The notes under the pieces: generated by a model | What the model saw: the letters and a program-made list of their open reading frames with translations, nothing else | The model's database searches: none | Told to the model about the DNA's origin: nothing | In this document: positions 55,482 to 64,000 of the stretch, one piece after another | Layout of the letters: each line of letters starts with the position of its first letter | Numbering within the stretch: position 1 is the first letter of the stretch | Assembly (NCBI RefSeq): GCF_025717065.2 | Contig: NZ_JAOVZO020000020.1 | Location: 900,237 to 964,236 of the forward strand | From: Tahibacter soli | Lineage (GTDB): Bacteria; Pseudomonadota; Gammaproteobacteria; Xanthomonadales; Rhodanobacteraceae | Direction of reading: 5' to 3' | DNA length: 64,000 bases | Made by a program: the position numbers and the translations under genes

Positions 55482-56683
55482 GGCTCGCCGCGCGCGGCGG
55501 CGGACAGGATCGCCGCGTAGTCGCTCGTCGCGGCGCTCCAGCCGAAGCGCGCGAGCACCTGTTCGCGCTGCACGGCCGTGCGTTGCGCGCGCGCGTCGGG
55601 GTCGGCGGACAGCAGCGCCAGCACATTGCCGGCGAGCGCGTTCGTGTCTTCCGCGGCAACGGTCGGTACCGGCAGGTCGCGCACCGCCGGCACGTCGCCG
55701 GCCAGCACCGGGCACGCGCAGCCGAGCGCCTCGACCATCACGAGGCCGAGGCCTTCCTGGTCGCCCGACCCCGCGCGCACGAACGGCGCGACGAGCAGCG
55801 CGGCGCGGCGGTACAGCGCCGGCAGATCGGGCTGGCGCACCGCGCCGAGAAAGCGCACCGCGTCGCCCAGATCGAGCGCCGCGACGAGACGCCGGCAGGC
55901 CTCTTCTTCGGGGCCGAATCCGGCGACGGTCAGAAAGGCCGTGGGCCGCGCCGCGCGGATCGCCGGCATCGCGGCGATCAGATGGCGCAGTCCCTTCTTT
56001 TCGACGAGGCGCCCCACGAACAGGATTTCGTCCGGCGACCGCTCGACGCGCGCATCCGGCGTGAACCGCTCGTCGAGGTCGACGCTCATCGGCCGCACGC
56101 GCACCGCGCCGTCGGCCGCGCCGAGACTGCGCGCCTCGCCGAGCATCGCCTCGCTGACGACCGTCATCGCGCGCGCGCGGCGCACCACCCAGCGCTTGAT
56201 CGCCGTCGGCACAGGGCCGCGCAGCGCGAACAGGTCGGCGCCGTGCGACGTCACCACGAACGGCACGCGCGCGCCGCCGATCGCCGCCGCGACGGCGCCC
56301 TGCGGCACGAGCCAGTGCGCGTGCACCGCCGCCGGCCGGCGCCGCCGCAGCGCGCGCGACGCGGCCCACCACTGCGCGACGACGAAGCCCGGCACGAGCA
56401 GCCACTTCCAGCGCGCGCGGCGCAGATTGGTGACCACGCCGCCGTCGTTGACGAGCGTTTCCAGCGCGTCCGGCGCGTAGCGGTACCGGACGACCTCGAC
56501 GCCGTCGAACGTTTCTCGCCGTTTGGCGCCGCGCGCGTGCGGGCAGACCACGACGACGTCGAACGTCGCGGTCAGCCGCCGCGACAGTTCGTGCACGAAA
56601 CCCGGTTCGGGGTCGTCCTTCCAGCGCGGGTAAGTCGACGCGAGCACGAGCAGGAGCGGCTTGCGGTCGGCCGCCTCAGTCAT
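55478..56683 (-). CDS. GT4 family glycosyltransferase
   Basis: The 401-aa protein has the GT-B fold. The N-terminal Rossmann half has VLASTYPRWKDDPEPGFVHE and VVTSHGADLFALRG. The C-terminal half has EILFVGRLVEKKGLRHLIAA, and the EX7E motif in QEGLGLVMVEALGCACPV. It most likely transfers a nucleotide sugar with retention of configuration. It overlaps the upstream GT2 gene by 8 bases and the downstream GT2 by 4 bases, so all four leftward glycan genes form one unit. Confidence 0.9.
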   Translation of the reverse strand: MTEAADRKPLLLVLASTYPRWKDDPEPGFVHELSRRLTATFDVVVVCPHARGAKRRETFDGVEVVRYRYAPDALETLVNDGGVVTNLRRARWKWLLVPGFVVAQWWAASRALRRRRPAAVHAHWLVPQGAVAAAIGGARVPFVVTSHGADLFALRGPVPTAIKRWVVRRARAMTVVSEAMLGEARSLGAADGAVRVRPMSVDLDERFTPDARVERSPDEILFVGRLVEKKGLRHLIAAMPAIRAARPTAFLTVAGFGPEEEACRRLVAALDLGDAVRFLGAVRQPDLPALYRRAALLVAPFVRAGSGDQEGLGLVMVEALGCACPVLAGDVPAVRDLPVPTVAAEDTNALAGNVLALLSADPDARAQRTAVQREQVLARFGWSAATSDYAAILSAAARGEP

Positions 56684-57530
56684 CTCGGCGATACGTGAGC
56701 GAGGTGATCTGTTCCGAGACGAGGCCGATCAGGAAAACGACGACGCCGGCGCTCCACAGGAGCGTACTCATGTTCGTGAGCCGGCCGAAGTTGAGGTACG
56801 TGTAGGCGTAGTTGCCGAGGCCGAGCAGGAAGAACAGCACGCTCGCCGGCACGAACAGCTTCATCGGCGAATACAGCGTCGCGATCTTGAAGATGATCAG
56901 GAGGAAGCGCACGCCGTCGCGCAGCGGCCGGATGTGGCTGCGGCCGACGCGCCGCGCGACCGCGATCGGCACGTAGCAGACCGGATACGCGCTGCGGAAG
57001 AACGCCATCGTGATCGTCGTCGGATACGAAAATCCATTCGGCAACAAATGCAGGAACTCGCGGAACTTCGCCGCGCGCACCGCGCGGAAACCCGATGTCA
57101 GGTCGGCGATCGCATGACCGGTCATCCAGCTAGCGATGCGGTTGTACAACCCGTTGGCCACGCCGCGGCCCACGCCGGCCTGACCGCTCCAGTCGCGCGC
57201 GCCGACGGCCATGTCGTAGCCGGCGTCGAGCCGTTCGAGGAGCCGCGCGATCGGCGTGGGATCGTGCTGGCCGTCCGCGTCCATGAACACGATGACCTCG
57301 CCGGTCGCCGCGCGCGCGCCGCGCTTGATCGCCGCGCCGTTGCCCATCGAATACGGACTCGACAGCGCCCGCACGCCGTTCGCGGCGCAGACGTCGCGGG
57401 TATCGTCGGTGGAGCCGTCGTCGACGACGATGATTTCGGCGTCGGGCCAGGCCTGTTTGAGTCGCGGCAGGAGGTCGCGCAGCGCCGCCGATTCGTTCTT
57501 GGCGGGAAGAACTATGCTGACACCGACCAT
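56676..57530 (-). CDS. GT2 polyprenyl-phosphate sugar synthase-like protein
   Basis: This 284-aa protein is a Dol-P-Man synthase-like GT2 (VSIVLPAKNESAALRDLLPR, EIIVVDDGSTDDTRDV, IVFMDADGQHDPTPI, DLTSGFRAVRA). It ends in two membrane helices (about 220-242 and 252-275). It is the second protein of this type in the island. The ATG at 57530 has GAGGAA a few bases upstream; an ATG 13 codons earlier would include that ribosome site in the coding part. It heads the leftward glycan operon, with its promoter in the 191-base gap shared with pilB. Confidence 0.88.
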   Translation of the reverse strand: MVGVSIVLPAKNESAALRDLLPRLKQAWPDAEIIVVDDGSTDDTRDVCAANGVRALSSPYSMGNGAAIKRGARAATGEVIVFMDADGQHDPTPIARLLERLDAGYDMAVGARDWSGQAGVGRGVANGLYNRIASWMTGHAIADLTSGFRAVRAAKFREFLHLLPNGFSYPTTITMAFFRSAYPVCYVPIAVARRVGRSHIRPLRDGVRFLLIIFKIATLYSPMKLFVPASVLFFLLGLGNYAYTYLNFGRLTNMSTLLWSAGVVVFLIGLVSEQITSLTYRRDD

Positions 57531-57642
57531 GAATTCCTCGACGCGACGTTTCGCGGGATGATACTGCAAGCTTCGCGCCGTCCGGACGGCTCGCGGGCCG
57601 CGACAGCCGGCGGTTTGCCAAGCCGTTCAAAGATTCGTGACC

Positions 57643-57691
57643 AAATTCGGGACAAGTGTTCATACATGTCCGAAATTGGAGTACATTCTGC
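57643..57691 (+). promoter_or_regulatory. Imperfect dyad and weak sigma-54-like site before pilB
   Basis: AATTCGGGACAAGT and ACATGTCCGAAATT form an imperfect inverted repeat (about 57644-57676). Overlapping its right arm, TTGGAGTACATTCTGC (57676-57691) keeps the GG-N10-GC spacing of sigma-54 sites but not the flanking consensus. It lies between the divergent pilB and glycan operons and may control either. Confidence 0.35.
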
Positions 57692-57721
57692 CGTAGTTTC
57701 GGGGGTTTAGGTGGAATTCCT

Positions 57722-59446
<1,725 letters not shown>

Positions 59447-59448
59447 CG

Positions 59449-60723
59449 ATGGCCACTGCAACTGCAACCGCGAGCAAGGCTGCCGCGCAACGAGGCCGCG
59501 CCCGAGCGGAAGTCAATCAGCTGCAGACCTTCATCTGGGTCGGCACGGACAAGCGCGGATCGAAGATCAAGGGCGAGTACGCGGCCAAGAACGTCAGCAT
59601 GGTGAAAGCCGAGCTGCGCCGGCAGGGCATCAATCCGACGACGGTCAAGACGAAGCCGAAGCCGCTGTTCGGTGCGGCCGGCAAGCCGATCAAGCCGCGC
59701 GAGATCGCGGTGTTCAGCCGCCAGATCTCGGTCATGATGTCGGCCGGCGTGCCGCTCGTGCAGGGTTTCGACATCATCGCCTCGGGCCAGACCAACCCGC
59801 GCATGAAGAACATGCTGACGTCGGTCAAGACCGACATCGAAGGCGGCTCGACGCTGTACGAAGCGCTCGGAAAGTTCCCGGTGCAGTTCGACCAGCTGTA
59901 CTGCAACCTCGTCAAGGCCGGCGAATCGGCGGGCGTGCTCGACACCGTGCTCGACACGGTCGCGTCCTACAAGGAAAACATCGAATCGCTGAAGGGCAAG
60001 ATCAAGAAGGCGATGTTCTATCCGGCGATGGTGTTCGCCGTCGCCCTGCTCGTGTCGGCGATCCTCCTGATCTTCGTGGTGCCGCAGTTCGAGGCCGTGT
60101 TCGAGAACTTCGGCGCCGAGCTGCCGGCGTTCACGCAGATGATCGTGAGCGCGTCGCGGTTTTTGACGGCCTACTGGTACATCGTGCTCGGCGCCACCGT
60201 AGCCGCCGTCTTCGCACTGATCTTCATCTACAAGCGATCGCCGAAATTCGCCGCGTTCATGGCGCGCGCCGTGCTGAAACTGCCGGTCGTGGGCCAGATC
60301 CTGCACCAGTCGGCGATCGCGCGTTTCGCGCGCACGCTCGGCGTGACGTTCCGCGCGGGCGTACCGCTGGTCGAAGCGCTCGACTCCGTCGCCGGCGCGA
60401 CCGGCAGTCCGGTGTACAACGAAGCGGTCAAGCGCATTCGCGACGACGTCTCGGTCGGTCACCAGCTGCAGCTCGCGATGCGGCAGGTGAACCTGTTCCC
60501 GAACATGGTCGTGCAGATGGTCGCGATCGGCGAAGAATCCGGCGCCCTCGACAAGATGCTGTTCAAGATCGCCGACTTCTACGAAGAAGAAGTCAACAAC
60601 GCGGTCGACGCCCTGTCGAGCCTGTTGGAACCGTTCATCATGGTCATCATCGGCACGCTCGTCGGCGGCATGGTCATCGGCATGTATCTGCCGATCTTCA
60701 AACTCGCCGCCGTCGTGGGCTGA
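59449..60723 (+). CDS. pilC: Type IV pilus inner-membrane platform protein PilC
   Basis: PilC (424 aa) is the inner-membrane platform that PilB turns during assembly. An N-terminal region with FIWVGTDKRGSKIKGEYAAK precedes two cytoplasmic T2SSF domains (REIAVFSRQISVMMSAGVPL and SAIARFARTLGVTFRAGVPL). Three membrane segments are at about 190-215, 240-262 and 395-418. Usual length is about 400-420. It starts 2 bases after pilB. Confidence 0.96.
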   Translation: MATATATASKAAAQRGRARAEVNQLQTFIWVGTDKRGSKIKGEYAAKNVSMVKAELRRQGINPTTVKTKPKPLFGAAGKPIKPREIAVFSRQISVMMSAGVPLVQGFDIIASGQTNPRMKNMLTSVKTDIEGGSTLYEALGKFPVQFDQLYCNLVKAGESAGVLDTVLDTVASYKENIESLKGKIKKAMFYPAMVFAVALLVSAILLIFVVPQFEAVFENFGAELPAFTQMIVSASRFLTAYWYIVLGATVAAVFALIFIYKRSPKFAAFMARAVLKLPVVGQILHQSAIARFARTLGVTFRAGVPLVEALDSVAGATGSPVYNEAVKRIRDDVSVGHQLQLAMRQVNLFPNMVVQMVAIGEESGALDKMLFKIADFYEEEVNNAVDALSSLLEPFIMVIIGTLVGGMVIGMYLPIFKLAAVVG

Positions 60724-60739
60724 TCGCGTCGAACCCAGA

Positions 60740-61723
60740 ATGGAACTTTTCACATCCGGCTGGCCGCTGCTCGCAGCGGCCGGCCTGTTCGGACTCATCG
60801 TCGGCAGCTTTCTCAACGTCGTGATCCTGCGCCTGCCGGCGCGGCTGATGCACGACTGGCGCTGCCAGTGCCGCGAACTGCTGGCCGAGGACGAAGCCAA
60901 GAGCGGCGCTCGCGCCGCGCCCGTCGATGATGCGCCGCCGCAGCCCGCGCTGCAGGCCGATGCGTCGCTCGTCGAGGCCGCGCCGATCGTCGACGAAGCC
61001 CAGGTCGCGGCCGAACCGAACGCCGATGCGCCGCCGCCCGACATCGTCTTCGTCGGCTCGCACTGTCCGCACTGCAAGCACGCGCTGTCGCCGCTCGACA
61101 ACATCCCGCTCGTCAGCTGGCTCGCGCTCGGCGGCCGCTGTCGCTACTGCAAGACGCCGATCTCGATCCAGTATCCGCTCGTCGAAGCGCTGACCGCGCT
61201 CGCCGCGATCGTCGTGGTCGCGCAGTTCGGCTTCACCTGGCAGGCCGCGGCCGGCCTCGTGCTGGGCTTCTGCCTGATAGCTCTCGCCGGCATCGACTTC
61301 CACACGCAGCTGTTGCCCGACAACATCACGCTGCCGCTGTTGTGGATCGGCCTCGGCCTCTCGACCGTGCCGCTCTTCGTCGATCCCGTCGGCGCGATCA
61401 TGGGCGGCGCGCTCGGATACCTGAGTCTGTGGTCGGTCTACTGGGTGTTCAAACTCGCGACCGGCAAGGAAGGCATGGGCCACGGCGACTTCAAGCTGCT
61501 CGCGGCGCTCGGCGCATGGATGGGCCCGCGCAGCCTGCTGCCGATCATCCTGATTTCGTCGCTCGTCGGCGCGATCGTCGGCAGCATCGCGCTCGCCGCG
61601 CGCAGGCAGGATCGCTCGACGCCGATTCCGTTCGGACCGTTCATCGCCGTCGCCGGCTGGGTGCAGTTCGTCTGGGGCGCGACGCTCGCGCTGTGGTATG
61701 AACGCTTCCTCCAGGTCGGCTGA
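60740..61723 (+). CDS. pilD: Prepilin peptidase PilD
   Basis: PilD (327 aa) cuts and N-methylates prepilins. Eight membrane helices are visible. The two catalytic aspartates are in GIDFHTQLLPD and GMGHGDFKLLAALG. The two CxxC pairs (SHCPHCKH and CRYCKTPI) are kept. Between the first helix and the CxxC loop there is an Ala/Pro/Asp/Glu-rich insertion of about 55 residues (about 50-105), which makes the protein longer than the usual about 290 aa. It follows pilC by 16 bases and overlaps coaE by 26 bases. Confidence 0.94.
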   Translation: MELFTSGWPLLAAAGLFGLIVGSFLNVVILRLPARLMHDWRCQCRELLAEDEAKSGARAAPVDDAPPQPALQADASLVEAAPIVDEAQVAAEPNADAPPPDIVFVGSHCPHCKHALSPLDNIPLVSWLALGGRCRYCKTPISIQYPLVEALTALAAIVVVAQFGFTWQAAAGLVLGFCLIALAGIDFHTQLLPDNITLPLLWIGLGLSTVPLFVDPVGAIMGGALGYLSLWSVYWVFKLATGKEGMGHGDFKLLAALGAWMGPRSLLPIILISSLVGAIVGSIALAARRQDRSTPIPFGPFIAVAGWVQFVWGATLALWYERFLQVG

Positions 61724-62342
61724 AAACGCGCGCTACGTCGTCGCGCTCGGCGGCGGCATCGCGTCGGGCAAGAGCGCCGTCGCGAACGCGTTCGGCGCGC
61801 TGGGCATCGCGTGCTACGACGCCGACGTCGCCGCCCGCGCGGTCGTCGCGGCCGGCACGCCGGCGCTCGCGGAAATCGCCGCACAGTTCGGCCCCCACGT
61901 GATCGCCGCCGACGGCACGCTCGACCGCGCCGCGATGCGCCGCCGCGTGTTCGGCGACGACGCGGCACGCAAAGCGCTCGAAGCGATAGTGCACCCGCGC
62001 GTGCGCACGTGGCTGCGCGAGCGCGTGGCCGCCGACACCGGCGCCTACTGCCTGCTCGCGATTCCGCTGCTCGCCGAAACGTGGCCGGCGTACGACTGGG
62101 TCGACCGCGTGCTGATCGTCGACGTCGATCCCGCGGTGCAGTTCGAACGCCTGGTCAGGCGCGATGCGATAGACGCTGCGCTCGCGCAGCGCATGATCGA
62201 CGCGCAGGCGACGCGCGAGGCGCGGCTCGCGATTGCCGACGACGTGGTCGAAAACTCGGGTTCTCTCGACGAACTCACCGCGCGCGTCGGCGCGCTGCAT
62301 GCGCGGTATCTCGCGCTGGCGACCGAAAAACGGGTCCGATGA
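61698..62342 (+). CDS. coaE: Dephospho-CoA kinase
   Basis: CoaE (214 aa) carries out the last step of coenzyme A synthesis, phosphorylating the 3'-hydroxyl of dephospho-CoA. The P-loop is ALGGGIASGKSAVANAF. The CoA-binding Asp pair is in CYDADVAARAVV, followed by VHPRVRTWLRERV and the lid Arg residues in LVRRDAIDAAL. It overlaps pilD by 26 bases and the next gene by 4 bases. The pilBCD-coaE arrangement is typical of Gammaproteobacteria. Confidence 0.95.
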   Translation: MNASSRSAENARYVVALGGGIASGKSAVANAFGALGIACYDADVAARAVVAAGTPALAEIAAQFGPHVIAADGTLDRAAMRRRVFGDDAARKALEAIVHPRVRTWLRERVAADTGAYCLLAIPLLAETWPAYDWVDRVLIVDVDPAVQFERLVRRDAIDAALAQRMIDAQATREARLAIADDVVENSGSLDELTARVGALHARYLALATEKRVR

Positions 62343-62626
62343 CGGCGTCGGCCTGCCCGGCGTGCGGACATCTCCTGCCGACGCGCGCGAAGCTCGCGAC
62401 GGTGCTGCTGGGCACGCGCGCGACCTGTGGCTGGTGCGGCGTCCGATGCCGCGTGGCTCCGTGGCTGAATTCCGCGGTGGCGCTCGTTCAGATCGCCCTG
62501 CTCTTCTTCTGGGCGGCCGAATACGCGATGAACCGGGGAAATTTTCTCTTTGTCGCGTTCTTGCTGTTTACGGCGGCGGCGATGTATTCGATGGTGAGAT
62601 TTGCGCCGCTGAAAAGAGCTGGCTGA
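62339..62626 (+). CDS. Small zinc-finger membrane protein of unknown function
   Basis: This 95-aa product has two Cys pairs (CPACGHLLPTR and CGWCGVRCR) that suit a zinc ribbon. Two membrane helices follow (about 44-60 and 69-87, NSAVALVQIALLFFWAAEY and FLFVAFLLFTAAAMYSMV). It occupies the place where yacG, a short zinc-binding gyrase inhibitor, usually follows coaE. The membrane helices and Cys spacing do not fit YacG. Its ATG overlaps the coaE stop (ATGA). Function unknown. Confidence 0.75.
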   Translation: MTASACPACGHLLPTRAKLATVLLGTRATCGWCGVRCRVAPWLNSAVALVQIALLFFWAAEYAMNRGNFLFVAFLLFTAAAMYSMVRFAPLKRAG

Positions 62627-62846
62627 ACGCCGCACTCACCAGCCCCCTCGAAATCCCCGCAACCCCTTGCCCCGCCGAGCGCGCGGACGTAGCAACGTCA
62701 TCCTGTCGCCCGCTCGCGGCCTCGCGCCGATGTGATGGCTTCAACGTGCTCGGCGTTGCATCGTCGTGCCGCACAGCGATCCTTCTTGCGATGATATGCG
62801 CAGCCCGACTCGTCACAAACCACGAGGAAACACTCCCGGTAACGAC

Positions 62847-63266
62847 ATGACAAACCCGAGAACGAATCATCGATACACGGTCGAACTGCGAATCGCGTCG
62901 GAAGACCTGGATCCGGACCGGATCACTCGCGAGCTGGGATTGAATCCCACTCGAAGTCAGGCGCCAACGTCGCGCAACGACGGCCGGCAAATACCCGGGC
63001 GCTGGTCCTACTGCGGCAATTCGATCCCCAATGCCGAACCCGGAGAATGGGACTCTCTTGAAGACGGCCTTCTATCCGTGATGCGCGAGTTGCATCCGAT
63101 ACGATCCCAACTGGCGGCCTACCTCGATCGCTACAGCGTGATCTGGTGGTGCGGACATTTTCAGACCAGCTTCGACGGCGGCCCGACCTTTTCGGCCGAA
63201 CTGCTGAAACAGCTCGGCGATTTCGGCGTGCCGCTCTTCATCGACACTTATTTTTCGTCCGAGTAG
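62847..63266 (+). CDS. DUF4279 domain protein
   Basis: The 139-aa protein matches DUF4279 in pattern: YTVELRIASEDLDPDRITRE, LGLNPTRSQ, then GRWSY, and a late WWCGHFQTSFDGGPTFSAEL leading to IDTYFSSE. The family is often found near immunity or mobile genes, but its function is unknown. The ATG at 62847 is the natural domain start; the frame is open 27 codons further. The gene is alone, with 220 featureless bases before it. Confidence 0.82.
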   Translation: MTNPRTNHRYTVELRIASEDLDPDRITRELGLNPTRSQAPTSRNDGRQIPGRWSYCGNSIPNAEPGEWDSLEDGLLSVMRELHPIRSQLAAYLDRYSVIWWCGHFQTSFDGGPTFSAELLKQLGDFGVPLFIDTYFSSE

Positions 63267-63277
63267 ACGAGACACCT

Positions 63278-63820
63278 TCAGCGACGCGACCGGTCACCAC
63301 AGCCCAGAAATCCGTCTACCAGTTTTAAATATTCCACTTCGCTGACGGCAAGCGCCGCTCCCTCGCCGGCGACGGGCAGCAACGGATGATCCGGCGCTGC
63401 CGCTCGTGCCATCGCGCTGAACCGGCGCGAAAAAGAAACCTGCTCGGCCGCCTCCGGAACATCGACCATTCGCGCCCTGACGGGATTCAGGTCGACGTAG
63501 GTCATAGCGCTCAAAACCGCAGCGTCATCGAGCAATGCCTGACAGCGAAAGCGGCCTTCCCAGAAACGTCCTTTGCAGCCGTCCTCGGCATTCGCCACAC
63601 GCGCGATCGACTCGTTCAGCGCACGCATGAACCAGCTCACGCTGCCCAGGCGCCGTCGATACTCTGCAACGAGCGCTTCGTTGCCCGCCGAGACGTCGAT
63701 TCGCTGCCGCAACGTTTCCTCGGTATCATCCTTGCGACGCGACACGGCGAACCAGCGACGCAGCACGACATCCGGACTCCACCGAAGGGCACCTCGAATA
63801 ACCCCTTCGCGACAGCACAA
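63278..63820 (-). pseudogene. Decayed Y1/REP-associated (IS200-like) transposase
   Basis: The C-terminal half of a Y1-type (RAYT-like) transposase is clear: SVSWFMRALNESIARVANAE, then DGCKGRFWEGRFRCQALLDD, then AVLSAMTYVDLNPVRARMVD. Intact members of this subfamily are about 300 aa with a His-x-His motif (as in NHLHVVV) ahead of this part. Here the recognisable part starts only at about WSPDVVLRRW (near 63785). The HUH motif is absent, and the upstream bases to the window edge do not encode it in any frame. The apparent start is a TTG at 63820. I regard it as a 5'-truncated remnant, inactive as transposase. Confidence 0.75.
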
Positions 63821-63911
63821 ACTCGCTGAAGCGACGATTCATGAGGCTGGACCGGGTGCGGCTACATAGATCATTGCCGCTCACTCGCCGCATCGCGGCG
63901 GCGGCGGCCCC

Positions 63912-64000
63912 TCACACGGGCACGATTCCGCGGTGCTGCAACCTCGCCAGATGCATCACGTTGTGCGTGATCACCTTCAACGCGATCATCATCCGCGCTC
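63912..64000 (-). CDS. C-terminal end of an unknown ORF, cut by the right edge
   Basis: Read leftward from the edge, the frame gives about 28 codons (ARMMIALKVITHNVMHLARL and a short tail) before a TGA at 63912-63914. The pattern resembles C-termini of some DDE transposases, but it is too short to assign. It lies just upstream of the truncated Y1 transposase, which may mark where the second element interrupted the first. Confidence 0.35.
   Translation of the reverse strand, partial: ARMMIALKVITHNVMHLARLQHRGIVPV

Noticed and set aside
62627..62846. Possible small gene between the zinc-finger protein and DUF4279 genes
   Set aside because: No frame with a ribosome site or recognisable motif; treated as intergenic.

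Overview
The window is about 64 kb of GC-rich, gene-dense DNA from a gammaproteobacterium. It most resembles Xanthomonadales (Lysobacterales), possibly a Rhodanobacteraceae-like lineage such as Dokdonella or Rudaea. This rests on gene order (yebC-ruvC-ruvA-kup-ruvB-ybgC-tolQRAB; sucDC next to pilSR; pilB-pilC-pilD-coaE), a large TonB-dependent receptor, and codon usage so GC-rich that most genes carry long spurious ORFs on the other strand. The genus is an inference. No rRNA, tRNA or CRISPR array was seen.

Region 1 (1-8.8 kb, minus strand) is one long transcription unit of DNA-repair and envelope genes: yebC, ruvC, ruvA, the K+ transporter kup, ruvB, ybgC, tolQ, tolR, tolA and tolB (cut by the left edge). 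Several junctions are 4-base ATGA overlaps. Region 2 (9-14.9 kb) holds a secreted protein of unknown function, a TPR-sulfotransferase, an alpha/beta hydrolase next to aspS, a DUF3011 protein and an FmdB-type zinc-ribbon protein. Region 3 (14.9-22.3 kb) has an AraC-type regulator, a TonB-dependent receptor, and convergent clpB behind a good heat-shock (sigma-32-like) promoter.

Region 4 (22.3-28 kb) has a secreted protein and a saccharopine-dehydrogenase-like protein whose frame runs through a hairpin repeat into the opposing gene. It also has a DCC-family thiol protein, an unusual PgeF-DUF4166 fusion, rluD and bamD. Region 5 (28-33.2 kb) has an ECF sigma factor coupled to a membrane Ser/Thr kinase, a secreted papain-like protease with a secreted partner, a SymE-like toxin, and a gene-free stretch of about 0.7 kb made of inverted repeats. 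Region 6 (33.2-37.1 kb) carries nadE and sucDC.

Region 7 (37.3-62.6 kb) is an extended type IV pilus locus. PilS/PilR and a TfpZ-like accessory protein come first, then two major-pilin genes, each behind a near-identical sigma-54 promoter. The first pilin gene is frameshifted. A glycan island follows, between the pilins and pilBCD: two tandem 648-residue GT-C-like membrane proteins with TPR-type tails, two Dol-P-Man-synthase-like GT2 enzymes with paired C-terminal membrane helices, a methyltransferase, a flippase-like protein, a DegT aminotransferase, a GT4, another GT2 and a Wzx-type flippase. I read this as a candidate pilin or surface glycosylation system. coaE and a small zinc-finger membrane protein close the locus. 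Region 8 (62.8-64 kb) has a DUF4279 protein, a decayed Y1-type transposase and the end of another ORF. Two genes (a membrane spermidine-synthase-like gene and pilin 1) each lack one base in a five-base homopolymer, so sequencing error and real decay should both be considered.
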